DNA of 64,000 bases. Source: CAVXYG01 sp963706835 (lineage in GTDB: Bacteria > Actinomycetota > Actinomycetes > S36-B12 > GCA-2699445). Under the pieces are notes generated by a model. The model did not search any database and had not been told where the DNA came from. It saw only the letters and a program-made list of their open reading frames with translations. Shown piece after piece: positions 19,954 through 28,363 of the stretch (within the stretch, counting starts at the first letter, position 1; every line of letters starts with the position of its first letter). Location: positions 159,737 to 223,736 of the forward strand of contig CAVPOB010000005.1 of NCBI GenBank assembly GCA_963706835.1, written 5' to 3'. A program made the translations under genes and the position numbers.

Positions 19954-21263
19954 GCCTGTTCGCCCCCGAGAGCTCCGCTGCGCCGCTGGCGGTGCGGATG
20001 CGGCCGCGCACCCTGGCGGAGGTCGTCGGGCAGGACCATCTCCTCGGACCGACCGGCGCGCTGCGGGGCCTGCTGTCCGGCGGCGGATCGGAGGCGGGCC
20101 GCATCTCCGTGGTCCTGTGGGGGCCGCCCGGCACTGGGAAGACCACGCTGGCGCTGCTGATGTCGGAAGCCACCGACCGCGAGTTCACGCAACTGTCCGC
20201 GGTCACCGCCGGCGTGAAGGATGTCCGCACGGCGATCGAGGCCGCCAAGCGGACCCGGGAGTTGTCCGGCCGCGGGACCGTGCTGTTCCTCGACGAGGTG
20301 CACCGGTTCAGCAAGGCCCAGCAGGACGCGCTGCTGCCCGCGGTGGAGAACGGCTGGATCACGCTGGTGGCAGCCACGACCGAGAACCCGTCCTTCAGCG
20401 TCATCGCCCCGCTGCTGTCGCGGTCCCTGGTGCTGCCGCTGCAGCCGCTCGGGCCGGACCAGATCGGCGCCTGCCTGGACCGGGCGTGCCAGGAGGAGCG
20501 CGGACTCGGCGGTGCGCGCACCTTGGCGCCCGCTGCCCGCGAGGCGCTGATCCGGCTCGCGGGCGGTGACGCGCGGCGTGCGCTGACCATGCTGGGCGCC
20601 GCTGCCGATCAGACCGGCGGGTCGGCGCAGATCACGGCAGACCACGTGGCCGCGGCAGTCCAGCACGCAGCGACCCGGTACGACCGGGCGGGGGATCAGC
20701 ATTACGACGTCACCAGCGCGCTCATCAAGAGCGTGCGCGGATCCGATGTCGACGCGGCACTGCACTACCTCGCGCGCATGGTGGAGGCGGGCGAGGATCC
20801 CCGATTCATTGCGCGGCGGTTGGTCATCCTGGCCAGCGAGGATATCGGGATGGCCGATCACACCGCCCTGCAGACGGCGGTGGCGGCGCTGCACGCCGTG
20901 GCCCAGATCGGTCTGCCCGAGGCCCGACTGACGCTGGCGCACGCGGTGGTGCACCTGAGCCTGGCGCCGAAGTCCAACGCGGTGATCGCTGCCTACGAAC
21001 GGGCCGCAGCCGATGTGCGGGGCGGCCGGGGCGGCGCGGTGCCGCCGCACCTGCGCGATGCCCACTACCCGGGGGCTGCGCAGTACGGGCACGGGACCGG
21101 CTACCGCTACGCCCACGACGAGGCGACCGGCGTGGCGGCCCAGGAGTACCTGCCCGAGGAACTGGCTGCGGCACGGTACTACCGGCCGACCAGCCATGGG
21201 GCGGAGTCGCGCTGGGCCGAGGTGTGGACGCGCGTCCGGGGGCTGCTGGGCCGCTCCGACTAG
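19950..21263 (+). CDS. rarA: Replication-associated recombination protein RarA (MgsA)
   Basis: AAA+ ATPase related to clamp loaders and RuvB that acts at stalled replication forks. Near the front it has RPRTLAEVVGQDHLLGP, Walker A GPPGTGKTTLALL (about residue 58) and Walker B VLFLDEVHRFSKAQQDALL. The C-terminal tetramerisation region contains YDVTSALIKSVRGSDVDAAL, ARRLVILASEDIGMAD and LPEELAAARYYRPT. The length of 437 is normal and the frame is uninterrupted. Confidence 0.95.
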   Translation: MSLFAPESSAAPLAVRMRPRTLAEVVGQDHLLGPTGALRGLLSGGGSEAGRISVVLWGPPGTGKTTLALLMSEATDREFTQLSAVTAGVKDVRTAIEAAKRTRELSGRGTVLFLDEVHRFSKAQQDALLPAVENGWITLVAATTENPSFSVIAPLLSRSLVLPLQPLGPDQIGACLDRACQEERGLGGARTLAPAAREALIRLAGGDARRALTMLGAAADQTGGSAQITADHVAAAVQHAATRYDRAGDQHYDVTSALIKSVRGSDVDAALHYLARMVEAGEDPRFIARRLVILASEDIGMADHTALQTAVAALHAVAQIGLPEARLTLAHAVVHLSLAPKSNAVIAAYERAAADVRGGRGGAVPPHLRDAHYPGAAQYGHGTGYRYAHDEATGVAAQEYLPEELAAARYYRPTSHGAESRWAEVWTRVRGLLGRSD

Positions 21264-21364
21264 GGCCGCCTCGCGACTGAGCGTGTAGTCGGCTCCGGAG
21301 TGTGCGGGTGGAGCGAGGCGGGCCGCCGGGGGCGGGTCGCTTCCCGGTGTTCGGCGGATCAGCA

Positions 21365-21434
21365 GCGTGAGCGACCTCATCCCGCTGCGGCGGGGACTGG
21401 CGTGAGCGACCTCATCCCGCTGCGGCGGGGACTG
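21365..21434 (+). repeat. 35-bp tandem duplication
   Basis: A unit starting GCGTGAGCGACCTCATCCCG occurs twice, from 21365 and from 21400, ending in GCGGCGGGGACTGG. It directly precedes repeat cluster 1. A diverged copy of the same words (GTGAGCGGCCTCAGTC near 35614) also precedes cluster 3, so it may be an outer part of the repeat element. Confidence 0.75.
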
Positions 21435-21437
21435 GTC

Positions 21438-21800
21438 TGCACCCGGTTCGGGGGTTTGCACCCGCCGCGGGGGCGGAGTGTCCGGTATGCGGGGCAGGTG
21501 TGCACCCGGTTCGGGGGTTTGCACCCGCAGCGGGGGCGGAACCGGCCGAATCTGGGGCGCTGAGCCCCCGTCCCGGGTGCAGACCCCCATCCCGGGTGCA
21601 CAGTTGCGGCCCCAGAAGCCCGCTGAGCCCCCGTCCCGGGTGCAAACCCCCATCCCGGGTGCACAGTTGCCGCCCCAGAAGCCCGCTGAGCCCCCGTCCC
21701 GGGTGCAAACCCCCATCCCGGGTGCACAGTTGCCGCCCCAGAAGCCCGCTCAGCCCCCGTCCCGGCCAGGTGCAACCCCCGTGCCGGGTGCACAGCCGCG
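21438..21800. repeat. Head-to-head GC-rich repeat element, cluster 1
   Basis: The left arm has two units 63 bases apart (TGCACCC at 21438 and 21501), each with two cores of the form TGCACCCG-N3-CGGGGG. A centre (about 21541-21560, CCGGCCGAATCTGGGGCGC) follows. The right arm is the reverse-complement core CCCCCGTCCCGGGTGCA in units that repeat exactly every 63 bases (21561, 21624, 21687, with a fourth decayed unit from 21750). The CCCG-N3-CGGG centre of each core can fold as a tiny hairpin, and the arms can pair with each other. See clusters 2 and 3. Confidence 0.85.
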
Positions 21801-22004
21801 CGATGGGAGCCCCGCACGGGGCGCTGACACGCGCGCCCGAGCGCAGCTCTGTCCCGCCCAGCGGAGCCGCGACGCCCACATGCCTGCGGAACGGCACCTA
21901 CCCCGAGGCACCGCCGAAGCAGTACACCCTGGATGGTGATGAGCCCGACTAGGGCCGCCGACCCGCCGCGCCAGTCATTCGTCGGCGCGGCGGCGATGCT
22001 CGGA

Positions 22005-22010
22005 TAGGGT
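22005..22010 (+). promoter_or_regulatory. -10 box of the DUF6167/alaS operon
   Basis: TAGGGT lies 37 bases before the ATG at 22048; the leader contains a GCGAGGGGG ribosome site at 22032-22040. Confidence 0.4.
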
Positions 22011-22047
22011 CGGTCCGTTGGGGGCGCAACCGCGAGGGGGTCGACAG

Positions 22048-22416
22048 ATGGCGCGACTGGTCTGGGTCGGAGTCGGGGCCGTCGGCGGGATCTATGCCTA
22101 CCGCAAGGGTGAACAGGCCATGTCGACCGTTCGGGAGCAGGGCCTGGTCGGGACGCTGCAAGTGGTGACGGCGACCACCGTCAATGCGGTGGTCGCCCTG
22201 CGCAGTCAGCCGGAGCCGCCGGGTGTGATCGTGACCGCCGAACCTGCGGCGGGAGTGCGGATGGGCCGGTTCCGGATCACCAGGGAGTCTACGGCTGCAC
22301 CGGCGCACCGGTCGGCGATCATGGACACTGGTGTCATCGACATCACCGATTCGACCCGCCGCCCAATGGCGGAGGGGCGCCGGGCGCGCGCGGCCCGAGA
22401 ACGAAAGGCCAACTGA
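22048..22416 (+). CDS. Small DUF6167-like protein upstream of alaS
   Basis: A 122-residue protein beginning with a short hydrophobic segment (MARLVWVGVGAVGGIYAYRK), probably a membrane anchor, followed by a polar, Arg/Ala-rich C-terminus. Similar small proteins (DUF6167) precede alaS in many actinobacteria; function unknown. The stop is five bases before the alaS ATG, so the two are probably cotranscribed. The family name is recalled from position and N-terminal pattern and is less certain than the gene itself. Confidence 0.72.
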   Translation: MARLVWVGVGAVGGIYAYRKGEQAMSTVREQGLVGTLQVVTATTVNAVVALRSQPEPPGVIVTAEPAAGVRMGRFRITRESTAAPAHRSAIMDTGVIDITDSTRRPMAEGRRARAARERKAN

Positions 22417-22421
22417 ACGCC

Positions 22422-25094
22422 ATGGATTCCGCCGAGATCCGCAGTCGGTTCCTCCGATTCTTCGCCGACCGCGGGCACCAAGTCGTGCCGTCGGCGTCGC
22501 TGATTCTGGACGACCCGACGCTGTTGTTCGTCAATGCGGGCATGGTCCCGTTCAAGCCGTACTTCCTCGGTGAGGCGCCCCCTCCGCACGCCACGGCCAC
22601 GAGCGTGCAGAAGTGCGTGCGCACTCTCGACATCGAGGAGGTCGGCAAGACCACCCGCCACGCGTCCTTCTTCCAGATGGCCGGCAACTTCTCCTTCGGC
22701 GACTACTTCAAAGAAGGCGCCATCCCGCATGCGTGGGAACTGCTGACGGCATCCACCCATGACGGCGGGTACGGCTTCGATCCTGACCGGTTGTGGGTCA
22801 CCGTCTACCACGACGACGACGAGGCCGCGGACCTGTGGCACCGGGTGGTGGGCCTGCCGACCGAGCGGATCCAGCGCCGCGGCATGGTCGACAACTTCTG
22901 GTCGATGGGCGTGCCCGGACCGTGCGGGCCCTGCTCGGAGATCTACTACGACCGGGGGCCTGCGTACGGCCGAGAAGGTGGGCCGGTTGCCGATGAGGAT
23001 CGCTACCTCGAAGTCTGGAACTTGGTCTTCATGCAGTATGAGCGGGGCGAGGGCCCTGCGAAGGAGGGCTACCCGCTCCTGGGCGAACTGCCGAAGAAGA
23101 ACATCGACACCGGCATGGGCCTGGAGCGGATGGCGGCACTGCTGCAGGATGTCGACAACATCTACGAGATCGACACCACGAAGCTGATCCTGGATCGGGC
23201 CTGCGAGATCACGGGCCGCCGGTACGGCGCCGAGCACCGCGACGACGTGGCCCTGCGCGTGATCGCCGACCACACCCGCACCTGCGCGTTCCTCATCGGC
23301 GACGGTGTGATCCCGGGCAACGAGGGCCGCGGCTACGTACTGCGCCGGCTGATGCGCCGCGTGATCCGCAACATGCGGCTGCTCGGCGCGCACGAGCCTG
23401 CGATGGATGCGCTCATCGAATCCACCATCGAGGCCATGGGTCCGCAGTACCCGGAGCTGCAGCGCGACGCCGGACGCATCAGCTCCACCGCGACCAATGA
23501 GGAGTCCGCCTTCCTGCAGACGCTGCGGACCGGGACGCAGATCTTCGACGTGGCGGTGGCGGATGTGCGCCGCACCGGCGGCCGGGAACTGCCAGGCGAC
23601 AAGGCCTTCCAGCTGCATGACACCTACGGTTTCCCGATCGACCTGACGCTGGAGATGGCGGCCGAACAGGGCCTGCAGGTCGACGAGCCCGGCTTCCGGC
23701 GCCTGATGAAGGAGCAGCGGGAGCGCGCCAAGGCCGACGCCCGCGCCCGCAAGGCCGGGGTCACCGCGTTGACGGCGTACCGGGAGGTGCTCGACCGCAG
23801 CGGCCTCACCGAGTTCACCGGGTACTCCGAGGTCAGCACCGAATCCGTGGTCACCGGCGTCCTGCGCGATGGTGGGCTCGTTCCGGCCGCCGAGGTGGGC
23901 GAGGAGATCGAACTCATCTTGGACCGCACCCCGTTCTACGCTGAGGGTGGCGGCCAGCTCGGCGACCACGGCACCATCCGCCTCGCCGATGGTGGCGTGG
24001 CCGAGGTCTACGACGTGCAGTCCCCGGTGCCGGGACTCTACGTGCATCGCGCCACCGTGACGGACGGCGTCGTCACGGCAGGGGGCACCGCGCTGGGCCA
24101 GGTCGACGTCGCCCGCCGGCAGGCCATCAGCCGGGCGCACACCGCCACGCACATGATTCATCGCGCCTTCCGCCAGATGCTGGGGGAGACCGCGACCCAG
24201 ATGGGATCGGAGAACGCTCCCGGCCGGCTGCGCTTCGACTTCCCCAGCAACGGGCCGGTGCCCACGACGGTGCTCAACGACGCCGAGCAACTGGTGAACG
24301 AGGTGCTGGCCGAAGACCTCGCCGTGCACGCCCGCGTCATGAAGCAGGACGAGGCCATCGCCATGGGCGCCATGGCGCTGTTCGGGGAGAAGTACGGCGA
24401 GAACGTGCGCGTGGTGTCGGTCGGGGACTGGGCGCACGAGCTGTGCGGCGGTACCCACGCGTCCCACTCCGCCCAGTTGGGTCTGGTGAAGTTCCTTTCC
24501 GAGAGCAGCATCGGGGCCGGGATCCGCCGGGTGGAGGCCCTTGTCGGCACCGATGCCTACCGGTTCCTGGCGCGGGAGCATCTGCTGGTGCAGCAGTTGA
24601 CGCAGCTGACGAAGGCCCGGCCCGAGGAGTTGCCGGACCGCATCGAGCAGGTCCTGGTGCGGTTGAAGAATGCTGAGCGAGAGCTGCAGCAGATGAGGGC
24701 GTCGCAGCTGATGGCCCGGGTGGACGACATCATCGGCACCGGCATCGATATCGGCCCGTTCCGCCTGTGGAGCTTCGCCGCACCTGAGGGGGTGGGCGCC
24801 AGCGACCTGCGCGACCTGGTGAACCGGGCGCGCAGTGCGACCAATCCGAACCTGGCCGTCTGCGTGCTCGGCACTGCGGTTCACGACGGCAGGGTGTCGA
24901 TCGTGGCGGCTGCCAATGACAACGCCGTCGCGGCGGGCGTCACGGCGCGCGACCTGGTGCAGGCCGCAGCCCCTGCCGTCGATGGGCGCGGCGGAGGCAA
25001 GGACCAGCTCGCGCAGGGCGGCGGATCCAAGCCGGAGGGGGTCGCACAGGCGCAGCAGGCGGTGGCCGACCTGCTGCGCTCGCGCGTGTCATGA
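22422..25094 (+). CDS. alaS: Alanyl-tRNA synthetase
   Basis: Class II synthetase of 890 residues with all normal parts. The catalytic domain begins IRSRFLRFFADRGHQVVPSA and contains VNAGMVPFKPYFLG. The editing domain has HTATHMIHRAFRQMLG and CGGTHASHSAQLG, zinc ligands included. The C-terminal C-Ala domain ends in GRGGGKDQLAQGGG. The 2.7-kb frame is uninterrupted, in contrast to aspS and hisS. The stop overlaps the ATG of ruvX. Confidence 0.97.
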   Translation: MDSAEIRSRFLRFFADRGHQVVPSASLILDDPTLLFVNAGMVPFKPYFLGEAPPPHATATSVQKCVRTLDIEEVGKTTRHASFFQMAGNFSFGDYFKEGAIPHAWELLTASTHDGGYGFDPDRLWVTVYHDDDEAADLWHRVVGLPTERIQRRGMVDNFWSMGVPGPCGPCSEIYYDRGPAYGREGGPVADEDRYLEVWNLVFMQYERGEGPAKEGYPLLGELPKKNIDTGMGLERMAALLQDVDNIYEIDTTKLILDRACEITGRRYGAEHRDDVALRVIADHTRTCAFLIGDGVIPGNEGRGYVLRRLMRRVIRNMRLLGAHEPAMDALIESTIEAMGPQYPELQRDAGRISSTATNEESAFLQTLRTGTQIFDVAVADVRRTGGRELPGDKAFQLHDTYGFPIDLTLEMAAEQGLQVDEPGFRRLMKEQRERAKADARARKAGVTALTAYREVLDRSGLTEFTGYSEVSTESVVTGVLRDGGLVPAAEVGEEIELILDRTPFYAEGGGQLGDHGTIRLADGGVAEVYDVQSPVPGLYVHRATVTDGVVTAGGTALGQVDVARRQAISRAHTATHMIHRAFRQMLGETATQMGSENAPGRLRFDFPSNGPVPTTVLNDAEQLVNEVLAEDLAVHARVMKQDEAIAMGAMALFGEKYGENVRVVSVGDWAHELCGGTHASHSAQLGLVKFLSESSIGAGIRRVEALVGTDAYRFLAREHLLVQQLTQLTKARPEELPDRIEQVLVRLKNAERELQQMRASQLMARVDDIIGTGIDIGPFRLWSFAAPEGVGASDLRDLVNRARSATNPNLAVCVLGTAVHDGRVSIVAAANDNAVAAGVTARDLVQAAAPAVDGRGGGKDQLAQGGGSKPEGVAQAQQAVADLLRSRVS

Positions 25095-25579
25095 GCGATG
25101 CGCAGCCGGTGCGGCCCGGCGTGCGGATCGGGCTCGACGTCGGATCCGTGCGGATCGGCGTGGCGCGCAGCGACGCCGCCGGCCTGCTCGCGGTACCGGT
25201 CGAGACGATCGACCGCCGCACCGGCGAAGAGGCGGTCGTGCGCAGGGTGGCGGACCTGGTCGCCGAGTACGACGCCATCGAAGTGCTCGTCGGCCATCCG
25301 GTCTCGCTCTCCGGCCGAGCCGGCGCCGCCGCTGCACTGGCGGTGGATTTCGCGCAAGCGTTGGCCGATGCGCTGCCTGCTGTCGCCGTCCGGCTGATCG
25401 ACGAGCGACTCACGACCGTCACCGCACAACGCAACCTGCACGCCGCTGGCCGGACACACCGGAACTCGCGATCAGTCATTGACCAAGAAGCTGCTGTCAT
25501 AGTGGTGCAACAGGCCCTGGACGGCGAACGAGCCGTCGGCAAACCGCCGGGCGAATCGTTGCGGAGGCGTGAGGCATGA
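25091..25579 (+). CDS. ruvX: Holliday junction resolvase-like / pre-16S rRNA nuclease YqgF
   Basis: RNase-H-fold protein of 162 residues. The first acidic site is in GLDVGSVRIGVARSD, followed by VLVGHPVSLSGR and the C-terminal LIDERLTTVTAQRNL. The family (YqgF/RuvX) processes the 5' end of 16S rRNA in E. coli and has also been proposed as a resolvase. It sits between alaS and mltG, as in most actinobacteria, overlapping both by four bases. Confidence 0.93.
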   Translation: MSDAQPVRPGVRIGLDVGSVRIGVARSDAAGLLAVPVETIDRRTGEEAVVRRVADLVAEYDAIEVLVGHPVSLSGRAGAAAALAVDFAQALADALPAVAVRLIDERLTTVTAQRNLHAAGRTHRNSRSVIDQEAAVIVVQQALDGERAVGKPPGESLRRREA

Positions 25580-26733
25580 GCCATATCGGCATCTCGATGC
25601 AGGATCAGCAGCCGACGCCGCCCCCGCGCGGCTCGCCCAGGCGCGGCAAGGGGCTTCCGGCCGCGATCCTGTCGCTGGTGCTGCTCGGTGTGGTCGCGGC
25701 CGGGGCGTTCCTCGTGGTGCGCTCGGTCTGGGGCCAGTTCGGTCCCGGCACGGCCGAAGACTACCCGGGCCCCGGAAGCGGCAGCGTCGTGATCGTGGTC
25801 GAACAGGGCAATACCGTCACCGACATTGCCAACACGCTCACCGAGGCTGATGTTGTCGCCAGTCCGGAGGCCTTCATCCGGGCGACGCAGGGCGATCCGC
25901 GCGCCAACAGCATCGCCCCCGGCGCCTACGAGATGCAGCTGCAGATGGCGGCGGTAGATGCGTTCGAACGCATCCTCGACCCCGCGGCGCGCTACGAGTC
26001 CAACGTCGTCCTGCCGGAGGGGCTGCGCATCGATCAGACCGTGGAACGGACCGTCGAGACGACGCAGATCCCGCAGGATGCGCTGTGGGCCGTGCTGCGC
26101 GATCCGGCCCAAGGCCTGGTGCTGCCGGATTGGGCGCCCAATGAGGGCGAACTGCGGGCGGAGGGGTTCCTGTTCCCAGCGACGTACGGCATCGCCAAGG
26201 ACGCCGAGGCGCTGCAAGTCCTGCAGGCCTACGTCGATCGGTTCAACGAGAGCGCGGACGCCCTCGGTCTGGCCAATGCAGACCAAGCCGTCGGGTACTC
26301 GCCCTACGAGGTCCTGACGATCGCCTCCCTGGTGCAGTCGGAGGGAAGGCCCGAGGACTTCGCCAAGGTGGCCCGGGTCATCTACAACCGACTCGACCCC
26401 GACACCTGGGGCGACACGTTCGGCTACCTGCAGTTGGACGCGACCATCAACTACGCCAACGCCGAGTCGCGGCTCAACATCAGCAGTGATCAACTGCGCG
26501 AGGACGGCCCCTACAACACCTACACCCGGCAGGGATTGCCACCCACCCCGATCAACTCGCCCGGTGACGCCGCGATCGCAGCCGCGCTGGCGCCCGACGA
26601 CGGCGACTGGCTGTACTACGTCACGGTCGACCCCTCCACCGGGGAGACGAAGTTCACCGACAGCTACGACGAGTTCCTCGGGTACAAGGAGGAGTTCCAG
26701 CAGTGGTGCGCGGACAACCCGGGGCAGTGCTGA
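25576..26733 (+). CDS. mltG: Endolytic transglycosylase MltG (YceG-like)
   Basis: Membrane-anchored lytic transglycosylase that cleaves nascent peptidoglycan. It has a Pro/Arg-rich cytoplasmic N-terminus, one membrane helix at about residues 31-50 (AAILSLVLLGVVAAGAFLVV) and a LysM-like region (VVEQGNTVTDIANTLTEA). The catalytic domain carries the conserved Glu in LTIASLVQSEGR and the signature NTYTRQGLPPTPINSPG. The length of 385 is normal. The ATG overlaps the ruvX stop. Confidence 0.94.
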   Translation: MSHIGISMQDQQPTPPPRGSPRRGKGLPAAILSLVLLGVVAAGAFLVVRSVWGQFGPGTAEDYPGPGSGSVVIVVEQGNTVTDIANTLTEADVVASPEAFIRATQGDPRANSIAPGAYEMQLQMAAVDAFERILDPAARYESNVVLPEGLRIDQTVERTVETTQIPQDALWAVLRDPAQGLVLPDWAPNEGELRAEGFLFPATYGIAKDAEALQVLQAYVDRFNESADALGLANADQAVGYSPYEVLTIASLVQSEGRPEDFAKVARVIYNRLDPDTWGDTFGYLQLDATINYANAESRLNISSDQLREDGPYNTYTRQGLPPTPINSPGDAAIAAALAPDDGDWLYYVTVDPSTGETKFTDSYDEFLGYKEEFQQWCADNPGQC

Positions 26734-27545
26734 ACAAGCAGGCAGCGGTCCTGGGCAGCCCCATCCGGCACTCCCTGTCGCCGGTGCTGCATCGGGCTGC
26801 GTACCGGGCACTCGGGCTGCCCTGGTCGTACCGGGCCATCGAGGTGGATGTGCCGGCGCTGCGCGGGTTCCTCGAGGGCCTGGATGACTCGTGGGCAGGG
26901 CTCTCGCTGACGATGCCGTTGAAGGAGGCGGTGCTGCCCCTGCTCGACGATGTCGCGGCGCTGGCGCTGGCGACGCGGTCCGTCAATACCGTCGTGCTCG
27001 GCCGCGACGCACGGGTCGGCCACAACACCGATGTCGCCGGAATCGTCGCGGCGGTCGAGGGGCAGGTCGGGGCCGACGGGCCCGAGTCGGTGACCGTCCT
27101 CGGATCGGGAGCCACCGCGCGCTCGGCCGCAGCCGCAGCCGTGCAGCTCGGGGCACGGCATGCGGTGATCGTTGCCCGGCGGCAGCAAGCCGCGGCGGAT
27201 GTCGCCGCAACGGCAACCGCCTTGGGGATGCCGGAAACCCGAACGCGCGAGTGGGACGCGCCCGGCGATGCCTTGAACGCCGATCTGGTGATCTCCACGG
27301 TCCCCGGCGATGCCGCCCGGACGATGGTGCCGTTGCTGCCGGAGCAACCGCGGGTGCTGCTCGATGTCACCTACCACCCCTGGCCGACCGCGCTGGCGGG
27401 GGCGTGGACCAGGGCGGGGGGCGTGGCCGTGTCGGGCGCGCAGATGCTGCTGTGGCAGGCGGTGGCCCAAGTGGAACTGATGACCGGACTGCAAGCGCCG
27501 GTGAACGATATGGCGGATGCGTTGCAGGCCGCGTTGGCGGGTTGA
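26727..27545 (+). CDS. aroE: Shikimate dehydrogenase
   Basis: NADP-dependent reduction of 3-dehydroshikimate to shikimate. LGSPIRHSLSPVLHRAAY binds shikimate, SLTMPLKEAVLP carries the catalytic Lys, NTVVLGRDARVGHNTDVAGI holds the Asp, and VLGSGATARSAAAAA is the nucleotide-binding turn. About 272 residues. The start is the GTG at 26727, overlapping the mltG stop by seven bases. It is the first of the clustered aromatic genes, separated from aroC by repeat cluster 2 and the prepilin peptidase. Confidence 0.94.
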   Translation: MLNKQAAVLGSPIRHSLSPVLHRAAYRALGLPWSYRAIEVDVPALRGFLEGLDDSWAGLSLTMPLKEAVLPLLDDVAALALATRSVNTVVLGRDARVGHNTDVAGIVAAVEGQVGADGPESVTVLGSGATARSAAAAAVQLGARHAVIVARRQQAAADVAATATALGMPETRTREWDAPGDALNADLVISTVPGDAARTMVPLLPEQPRVLLDVTYHPWPTALAGAWTRAGGVAVSGAQMLLWQAVAQVELMTGLQAPVNDMADALQAALAG

Positions 27546-27600
27546 ACCCTGGGGGTGCGGCAGCGCGGGCTGGGCCGCACGCCATGGGGTCACGACGATG

Positions 27601-27690
27601 GTGCTGCGTGCTGCGTGCTGCGTGCTGCGGCTGCGCGGGCTGCGTGGGCTGCGAGCTGCGTGCTGCCGCGGCAGGCTGCGTGCTGCAGCG
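27601..27690 (+). repeat. GTGCTGC heptamer tract
   Basis: Four perfect tandem copies of GTGCTGC occupy 27601-27628. Decayed copies (GGCTGCG, GGGCTGCGT, GAGCTGCGT, GGCTGCGTGCTGCAG) extend to about 27690. Such tracts slip easily during replication. Confidence 0.7.
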
Positions 27691-27819
27691 GCACTGGCGA
27701 TGTGCACGGCTGGTGCGCGGGTCGGTGCTTCGCGAGGTCCACGGGGCTGGCGTCGATGCGTGCGTTCCGTGCACGGCATTCGGGTGGACGACCCTGCGCG
27801 TTCGCCTCCGGGGCATGTC

Positions 27820-28215
27820 TGCACCCACAGCCGTGGTGTGCACACCCACCCGCACCCGCCGCGGGGGCGGATCAGGCGGATTCCGGGGCCTGCGTGCACC
27901 CGTTTCGGGGGTTTGCACCCGCCGCGGGGGCGGATCAGGCGGATTCCGGGGCCTGCGTGCACCCGTTTCGGGGGTTTGCACCCGCCGCGGGGGCGGAGGA
28001 GGCGAATTTCGGGCCAGGAGCCCCCGCCGCGGGTGCAAACCCCCACTGCGGGTGCAGACTTGCCGCCCAGAGACACCTCAGAGCCACCGATCCGGGTGCA
28101 AACCCCCGCCGCGGGTGCAGACGTGCCACCCCGACACCGGTGCAAACCCCCGCCGCGGGTGCAGACGTGCCACCCCGACACCGGTGGACAGCCCCCGCCG
28201 CGGGTGCAGATCTGC
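27820..28215. repeat. Head-to-head GC-rich repeat element, cluster 2
   Basis: Same design as cluster 1. The left arm has TGCACCCG cores at 27895 and 27958 (63 bases apart), preceded by a decayed unit near 27819-27890; each unit ends GCCGCGGGGGCGGA. The arms turn over at about 28000-28020 (GGCGAATTTCGGGCCAGGAG). The right arm carries GGGTGCAAACCCCC at 28031 and 28094 (63 apart), then two 45-base units with GCCGCGGGTGCAGACGTGCC. The N3 of the core is mostly CCG here rather than GTT/TCC, so arms vary together within a cluster. Confidence 0.85.
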
Positions 28216-28363
28216 CCACCAGTGGGCCGGCCGGCGGGCAGCGCCGCACTGGCGGCAGACAGTCGGAGCCAACCCCACGCCCCCCGGCGCCGGCCGCCCG
28301 GGCGGTCCTCTACCTCGCCCACAGGTGCAGCGGCCGACCGCTCAACCCTGGGACACTGGCGGA

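Larger units (their letters stand above)
21264..22047. other. Intergenic region holding repeat cluster 1
   Basis: The 784-base gap between rarA and the DUF6167 gene contains a 35-base tandem duplication (21365-21434) and repeat cluster 1 (21438-21800). Open frames cross it on both strands only because the repeat is GC-rich and partly in multiples of three; I do not regard them as genes. In other actinobacteria rpsD and a DUF948 gene often occupy this position; neither is here. After 21840 I see only the downstream promoter. Confidence 0.6.
27546..28363. other. Intergenic region with heptamer tract and repeat cluster 2
   Basis: This 818-base gap between aroE and the prepilin peptidase contains no gene I can support. 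It starts with a GTGCTGC heptamer tract (27601-27690), continues with unrecognised GC-rich sequence to about 27820, then repeat cluster 2 (27820-28215), and ends with the -10 box of the next gene. Confidence 0.6.

Noticed and set aside
19677..21716. 679-codon minus-strand open frame over rarA and repeat cluster 1
   Set aside because: Shadow of rarA extended by repeats whose length is a multiple of three.
21377..21952. Overlapping open frames with 21-residue repeats (VQTPIPGAQLPP-like)
   Set aside because: The same DNA is open on both strands because the 63-base unit is divisible by three. No start signals, and clusters 3 and part of 2 have other periods, so a protein repeat is unlikely.
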